Positions 57,435 to 64,000 of a stretch of DNA of 64,000 nt are shown here, piece after piece; the first letter of the stretch is position 1; every line of letters begins with the position of its first letter. The DNA comes from Epiperipatus broadwayi (Eukaryota > Onychophora > Udeonychophora > Euonychophora > Peripatidae). Location: the NCBI GenBank assembly GCA_028023455.1, contig JAQFVV010012405.1, forward strand, positions 12,920,031 through 12,984,030, read 5' to 3'. The notes under the pieces are model-generated. The model had not been told where the DNA came from and ran no database searches. It saw nothing but the letters and a program-made list of their open reading frames with translations. Position numbers and translations under genes: made by a program.

Positions 57435-60400
57435 AGGTTTTTGACTGAAAAAAATTAAATAATTTAAATTGAATGCTTATTACATATTTTAATTTTATCA
57501 CTATGTTGTTATTATTACCTAATATTTTTACACTATATGCCCATGTATTTTTCAAATATAAGATGTGTCAAAGAAGTTATCTTGCATTCTTTTGATTTGA
57601 TGTGCATGCTTTGAAAGTTTCATTGTGAACTTATGCACAATTAGTTTATTCAGTTATAGTTTATATGTTAATTTGTAACTGTTGGATTAATTAAGATTGG
57701 ATAACCCTGATTGTAGGAAGATTAAATACAGCTGTCTTTATTGTTGGAATTGGAAAAAGAAATTTGTTTGGAAATTTCATAAGAATCCCATTTTTGTGAC
57801 ATAATTTTTCAAATATAGATTCTTGGCTACACATTATTTTTATTATAATTAATGTAATTTATTTTATTGTAAATAGATTGATTTAAAAATTGTATTTTAA
57901 TCAGAAGTGTGAGACTATAAATTAAGATGTGGCAGATGGGAGATGATGACTACAGTATGACGTTAAATTTTAACAGCTTAGAAGCTTTAATGTTAAGTTT
58001 CATAGTTATTTTAATCCAATTTAGATTTAATTTTAACTTTCAGTGCAGACAATTGCAATTATTAAAGAACTTATCTACTTCATCATTTTGACCTGTGATT
58101 TGAATATGGTATTTTGAATCATGGAAATTTTTCATATCCTATGCAGATTTAGAATTTTATTTTTAGGTAGCTGATTATAGCCATCTCAGGTTGTCTTTCA
58201 GTATTAATTATTTGTTTGCTCATTATTACTGTCTGGAGGATAATAAAATCGGTATAAGCTATGTGGGTCATTGTCAGTAGGGACTAAAATTTTACTACTG
58301 ATGGAGAGAGAACAGGGTCATATCTCTCTTTGTGTTTTATTGTGATTATATCCAGTCTAGCTTTGGGCCTACATAAGATTGTGTATAAGTGAAATATGGC
58401 AAATCAATATATTTATTTGTTGTCTTTTAGAGTTTTAAATAAGACAGTACTGTCTATTCAATAAATGTTGATGGGCATTCATAAATAAGAAGTCAGTCTT
58501 GAATTAATGCAACCATACACCGCAACAAATATACCTTTGGCGTGTTATTACACAAGATTTAAAATGTTAAATGACTGATTTTATTTTTTGATTTTAAATA
58601 AATATTAGATCTTTTTTTACTTTTCATTTATATAAAACTTTTTTAGCACTTTGTATATTTATATTAAATTCTCTACTTAAAGATACAGTGGCATTTAGAC
58701 AATATGGTGCTGAGTGACTCATAATCATCATCAGAAACAAATTTATTGTCTTTCAGCTGTAATTCAATTTATTCAAGCAACTCAATATTCATAATGCCGT
58801 TATAAATTTGAATGAGTTTATATATATATATATTGTAATGGTAAATAATGCTGGAAGTTGACTCTTCAAATATCCGACATATTTGAGTGGCAAAACTGTT
58901 TCGTACTTATAAAGATGATGGGGAAGTGAAGTTGATTTTCCTTACTTAATATTCCCCATGAACTGATCAAGCCAAAACTGTAACTATAAATGATAGATCA
59001 ATAATATTAAATCTCTCACTTCTGGTTAGTTAAACATAAAAGATAAAATGTATTTATATCCATCTTTTCTATTACATATGTGCATATTTTAAATAAATAC
59101 ATCGAAATTAAAGGGCATTTTATTGATCCAGAAATATATTTAGAATAAGTAAACAAATAATCCTAAAGTTTCTTTCAATGTAAACATCATCCTTTTCCTT
59201 TTTATATTACAATGTTATAATATTTAATAGTAATTTAATATAGCTAGGCAAAAGAAAATATTAGAATATGTGTATTTAATATCTCAGGATAAATATCAAA
59301 ATGCCATAGCAAATCGCATACCTGTGACTATAAATTAATTATAAGTATCGATCTTATCAAGAAACACACAAAAATAAAATTTAATAAACAAAAATACATA
59401 CACTTTATTGACATGTAAGTGAATTCATATTATCATTAATAACAAATGTATTTATGAAGTTATTACAGCGTTTCAAAGTATTAAGGAAAAAAAAGTGATA
59501 ATCTGCATGGTTCTCTATAAGCTGAAAAAATTTTTTAATTAGGGTTATATAAAAGAATATCATAATTACTAATAAAATAAAAAAACTAATTGGGAATATA
59601 GTTTCATACATATTTCGTAGGTAAAGGTTTTTTTTAATAATATGTTGATCTTATTGATACAAAATATAATATAGGAAGCTTTTAAACAAACTACTTAGGA
59701 TCACAAGTAATAGCATGTTTAATAAAGTGGAAAAAGCAAAAAAAAACATTGCTTCATGTATTCATGTACATTCTCATTTAACATATAATGAGAAATTTTA
59801 TTATCTCTTACATAAAAAATGAAATAACTACACAGTGAGAGGAATTCACATCTCTGATAAAACTTGTCATTAGAGGAATTCACCATTTCTTATACAAATA
59901 TATATTACTGCATATGTCGCCAAGTATGCAGAGGCCACTATTCAAATCATTTATAACAAAGTTTACCAGTATCTTCTAATAATTGTATCCCAAATGACTC
60001 ACTAAACATCAACACAATTTCTTTTATTCTGGAACGATGTTTCTATAAGATTTAAAAATTTATAACAATAATAAATTTTAATAATCATTACATAACCCTT
60101 GATAAGTGTAACGATTCACCCCAAAAGTATTATCTGAGATGTTTGCAAACGTATTACATATAAAGGGAAAAAAGTTTGTTTTAAAAGAACTTTTCTTTAG
60201 GAGATCTAAGAAAAAAATGTATAGCAACAATTCATAATAAAATTTTCATTAATAGAAATAATGTCTATTTCATTTAATCTGATTTTCCAATGGATTTCTC
60301 GGGTGATACTTGTTGACAAAATAAGTGGAGATTACTAAAGGAAGATAATCTTGTTTAAATTTTTTAAAGTTCTAGATAAAAGTCTACTGTTCGTTAAACT

Positions 60401-62070
60401 TGTTTAGAAGACTATTACAGATGGATGTAAAAATGTAAGAATTCTTGGAAATGTTGATAAACTATTAATTCATTCATGCAGTAACCTTCTTCCTCCAGAT
60501 ATCTTTAAAATGTAACTTCTATGCTGAGGTTTAGAAAAGATAGATTTCCTTTTTGTTAGATAGATTTTTATTTTATTTTAATCTTTTATTTTAACATTAT
60601 ACCACAGAGACTTGGCATTAATATAGGTAACTGAAATGGAGGCTTCACAAGCCCTGTTGGAATATTTTTATCTAGCCAATTATCATGGTTAATAACTTTA
60701 CTATTATTTGCATTTTTTAAAACTATATTTAAAAAGATCGAAAGTTTATTAAGTATCAAGTTTTTTCCATTAAGGATAAACAACCTCCCTTATTGCAAAA
60801 TGACATCTGAAATTACTATGGTTATTTCCTAGAAACCATGTGATGGTAAAATTTTCCATTGTCCTCTTTGCATATCTACACACACACACACCTTGAACAT
60901 TTGTTTTTACAAACACCTTGTGTTCAACTATATCTAAAATTAACTTTAATATTAACAAAAAATAATAAAAATATAACTTAAATAATTAATTTTTATATAA
61001 TTTTATTAAACTTAAATTTTATATCCTCATTTTTTTAAATATATATTAGCAGACAAATATTCCCTGACAAATATTAAAATTAGACTAATTGCCTATATTT
61101 CAATCTTTTTTTCAAAAAACTTTTTCACTTAAATGTGAATAAAAGATTTTAATCCCAACCACTTTCAAGAAAGTTAACAGTTTAAAATGAAAACAATATT
61201 ACATGCAAAACAAATAGATATAACAGATCTCTATATATAAAGTGATAAAAAAATGAAAAAAATATTTTTTTAAAGATCGCATATATCTTTTTTTTAATTC
61301 TCAGAGCTAACTACGACAATATATATCTATGTATAAAATAACTAGATTGAAAAACTTTCTAAGTGCTGCTATATTAATACAATGTTCATTAGTATCAAAG
61401 CAATTATATTGTAAACAAAATAAATTGAATTTTTTCTGCTTGTCCAGGCTCATATGGTTGGAGATCAGGCAATGATATTTTATTGGGGCAAACATTAAAT
61501 AAGATTTAGATGTTTATATAGCTTCATTCAAATCAACTTATAATTTAAATTCACAGGGTAGAATTGATTTGTATTCATTTTAATAGCCTTGTAAGCTATC
61601 AAATATGTTGGCAATATAGATTACTTTGATACTAGAGGGTGTGGCATTAACATAGTTAATGCTTTGAAAGTTTATTTATCGGTCATGTTATCACATTAAA
61701 AATTTTGTGCAAATTGCTATTTATTTGTGTAATATTGGTTTATATACAAAATTAAAATAAATAGAAATTAACTCTATTTTGTAAATTTAGATTTTAATTT
61801 AATTCGAATGAAGTTTTAAGGACATTTCTATTTGATTGAATATTTGCTCTAATAAAATGCCATTGTCTGATCTATTTTTAGATAAAAGTTTGAGGAAACA
61901 AAAAAATAAATTTAATTTTTATTTAAAACAGATTATTTCGATTCAATGGGGTGTTTATTAATTAATACAGATAACACTGAAAGTTTATTGATAAAGTCAA
62001 TATATGTATTGAAACACTATATGGGTGTGTGCTATAAAATTTGTAATTTAACTTAATGATTTCCTGTAAG
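57435..62070. other. AT-rich non-coding stretch
   Basis: No gene recognised. The open frames at 59405, 60586, 60770 and 61307 (minus) lack motifs. (TA)n near 58820 and (CA)n near 60873. At 58170-58250 a splice-bounded hydrophobic frame was examined as a KRTCAP2 exon and rejected. Confidence 0.35.
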
Positions 62071-62077
62071 TTTGTGA

Positions 62078-62470
62078 TGATGATATTTTAATTGTAGTTA
62101 TATACTGAACTATTTCCATCATCTAATATTAAGTATTAATTGTCTCTAGAAAAATTTAACTTTCTTTAAATTTTTCTATTATATTCAGCTGTTAGTAATA
62201 GCACTGGTTAGTATATGCACAATGTTTTGAGAGATATTTTTTTCCTCTTCAGGTGTTTCTGGCCCACTAGTGACAGTACTAGCATGGGAATCAAACCTGG
62301 ACCCTCATATTCTTGAGTATTGAATTTTAAAGTAATACTCTAACCAATTTAGCCATTCTGCCAAAGGCAACAGTCGATAGAAATTTTATATAATTATCTA
62401 TGAGATTCCTCCTGATTTCTCTACTTTTTCCTAAGAGCAAAGTTGATTAGTGAAATTATTTACATTGTCA
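62078..62470 (-). mobile_element. tRNA-box repeat (family A), copy 3
   Basis: Best-preserved promoter boxes of the three: on the minus strand GGCAGAATGGCTAAATTGG (A-box side), GAGGGTCCAGGTTTGATTCC (B-box GGTTTGATTCC), CTAGTGGGCCAGAAACACCTG (body) and GATGATGGAAATAGTTC near the distal end. A region upstream of the tRNA-like part (CTCTTAGGAAAAAGTA) is shared with copy 2. The copies are 60-80% alike by eye, so the family is old. Confidence 0.75.
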
Positions 62471-62689
62471 TGTGAGCAGCTTTTTTGAATTTTTTTTTTT
62501 GTACTTTTTCCTCACTATCCAATATTTTTATATTTTCCCATTTCAACATATGTTCATTGGTTTATATATGGTCTGAGACCCATTACCTCATTGAAAAGTG
62601 ATTGCAAGAGCAGAAATTGATGATTAGAAGAGAAAAAAACAGATAGCAGATCATATATGTATTGTACCAGTCAAAACATGTTTATCCAT

Positions 62690-62800
62690 CTAACGAGCTG
62701 GAACTCAATGAAACGTACTTCAAACCCAGTCAAGCCTGAGATTTAGGTCAGGGATGTACCTGGATTCGAACCCATTTCCTAAGCCCCAGATGAAACACCT
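62690..62800 (-). repeat. Possible third tRNA-like repeat
   Basis: On the minus strand ATGGGTTCGAATCCAGG is a perfect B-box, preceded by a tRNA-sized stretch with a weak A-box (TTATCCATTAGG). It is more G+C-rich than the flanks. Only one copy in the window, so family status is unproven. Confidence 0.3.
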
Positions 62801-62859
62801 AATGGATAACATAACAATGATGGCACATGAGAATTAAATTTAAATTCGGCCCACTAGCA

Positions 62860-63615
62860 GAGCGGAGAAGACGAGAGACTCAATATTAACTAAATTAAAA
62901 TATGCATATATGTAGTTGTACATGTGGAAGTGGGAAAAAGGAATTTGAATGACTCAAGTTTAGACAATAAAAATAGTTTAATATAATGAATTAATTATAT
63001 ACATGATGAATTAATTGCATACATTAGTGTGTGCGTGAATGAGCAAGTGATCTACCAAGCAGTAGATGATTACATATTGTCATTCACACTATTATTTCTC
63101 ATATGCTCTTTTATTAATATACTATAAATAAACAACACATCTTCAGTGGGTCCAATATTAAGATACCAATCATTTATTGAAAAGATTACATAATATTGCT
63201 ATTAACGCTTTGGATTACAGTTCTGAAACGTGGTGACTAACATTATTTCGGGAAGCGTTCCGAGATTCATTATATATATAATATAAACTATTTTCATGCC
63301 ATTACGGTCGTGAAAATAAATAAAATACATTTGAAACATATTTGATTATATTACAAAATATTTAATGAAAATTATTTTAATTAGCACTGGCAAGAAGAAC
63401 GCTTTATTTTCCCCTAGGTAAATACTCTTAAATACATAAATAAATTACGACAATGGGATTGTATAATAAGATTGAAATAACATTATAAATTAATAAAGTT
63501 AATAATATTCGGCATTTATATATACATTTTGAGCAGAGCGCAATTTTAATATTATTACAGCACTAAAATTAGCTCATAAGCAAAAGAAATAATAATACGA
63601 AGCTTGGCGGTACTG
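62860..63615. other. AT-rich non-coding stretch
   Basis: Nothing recognised. Confidence 0.35.
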
Positions 63616-63620
63616 ACATA

Positions 63621-63800
63621 ATGGCAAAAACTAAGAGGACAAAGTGCTTCTGGACGAAAACAAAATCTAAGACCCCCCCTTCTTGGGCAGTGCTTAGAGA
63701 AATGCGGATAAGGCATGCCGTGGATGTCACCGACATGCAGAGGCCCTTTATACGAAGAAAGTGGTCATGGGAAGTCAACTATCCACAGGACAAAGCGTGA
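63621..63800 (+). CDS. Unidentified 59-codon open frame in a G+C-rich island
   Basis: Not recognised. This stretch is near 50% G+C by eye, in a ~25% G+C window. The frame starts MAKTKRTKCFWTKTKSK, is strongly basic, continues with AVLREMRIRHAV and ends ...NYPQDKA, then a stop. There is no splice context. The opposite strand is open for 69 codons over the same bases but starts and ends less convincingly. It may be a foreign or transposon fragment, or a degenerate nuclear-protein pseudogene. A B-box-like GGGTTCGAACTT lies just downstream at 63812. Confidence 0.25.
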   Translation: MAKTKRTKCFWTKTKSKTPPSWAVLREMRIRHAVDVTDMQRPFIRRKWSWEVNYPQDKA

Positions 63801-64000
63801 GAAGAAATCTATGGGTTCGAACTTGTCGCAACCCCCAGATTAGAAGCACATAATATATATATATATATTTCACAAAGATATGCCAAATGTCAGTAACACA
63901 GTATGGAAAGATGTCACTAATGACATTGAATATGATTTACTGCTTTAAAATAAATGACCTTGTTTGAATGCCATAATTTATATAAATATGCTATGCCACT

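Noticed and set aside
58172-58260. Splice-bounded hydrophobic frame (VLIICLLIITVWRIIKS) as KRTCAP2 exon 4
   Set aside because: Phase and length could fit, but the near-invariant GL-hydrophobic-HRV block of the family is missing (RIIKSV instead), and the frame ends soon after; chance in T-rich DNA is more likely.
63621-63800. Resemblance of the basic 59-codon frame to ribosomal protein L39 or histone H4
   Set aside because: Scattered Lys/Arg matches and a short E..IR.AV..T pattern; not consistent over any length for proteins that are otherwise nearly invariant.

Overview
The window is very A+T-rich (roughly a quarter G+C by eye), full of poly-A/T runs and microsatellites, and has almost no long open frames. 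The few recognisable coding pieces are short, splice-bounded exons or decayed transposon genes. This is non-coding DNA (introns and intergenic) of an invertebrate animal with an AT-rich, transposon-laden genome. I cannot name the phylum. There are no bacterial-style operons, rRNA genes, intact tRNA genes or CRISPR arrays.

The one host gene I recognise is KRTCAP2 (keratinocyte-associated protein 2, a small membrane subunit of the oligosaccharyltransferase), on the + strand. Two consecutive internal exons lie at 46595-46749 and 48793-48856, and they join in frame into a conserved stretch. The first exon and the C-terminal exon(s) were not found. The intron between them holds RTE-type LINE debris. 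A further 66-base phase-0 exon candidate with good splice sites lies at 23426-23491, but its gene is not recognised.

Layout. 1-746: end of a TA-flanked pogo/Tigger-like MITE, then a decayed LINE endonuclease region near 1.04-1.5 kb. 2-13 kb: AT-rich DNA with several inverted-repeat elements and a 51-bp tandem duplication. 13.2-14.4 kb: a short tRNA-like SINE with a 17-bp target duplication, a 363-bp MITE and a 91-bp tandem duplication. 15.2-19.3 kb (minus): a nearly complete but inactivated LINE (ORF1, AP endonuclease, reverse transcriptase, C-terminal CCHC), with a 229-bp tandem duplication at its 3' end. 23.6-24.86 kb (minus): a whole mariner element with TIRs and a ruined transposase. 26.17-27.06 kb (+): the C-terminal part of a second LINE of the same family. 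27.8-28.0 kb: a 200-bp near-perfect hairpin. 28.03-36.86 kb: an 8.8-kb composite in which two ~2.4-2.5-kb LTR-like arms stand in INVERTED orientation around relics of Gag and integrase, with one of the pogo-like MITEs inserted in the middle. 44.6-45.4 kb: two copies of a ~300-400-bp tRNA-box-containing element head to head, with a third copy at 62.1-62.4 kb. 47.2-48.3 kb and 55.8-56.76 kb: RTE LINE remnants ending in (ATG)n. 49.0-51.7 kb: a hairpin MITE and two pogo-like MITEs in opposite orientation. The rest is AT-rich sequence in which I see nothing assignable.

The most unusual structure is the inverted-LTR composite. The next most interesting are the three small repeat families (pogo-like MITE, ~400-bp tRNA-box element, ~100-bp SINE), each with two to four copies here and internal evidence of transposition.
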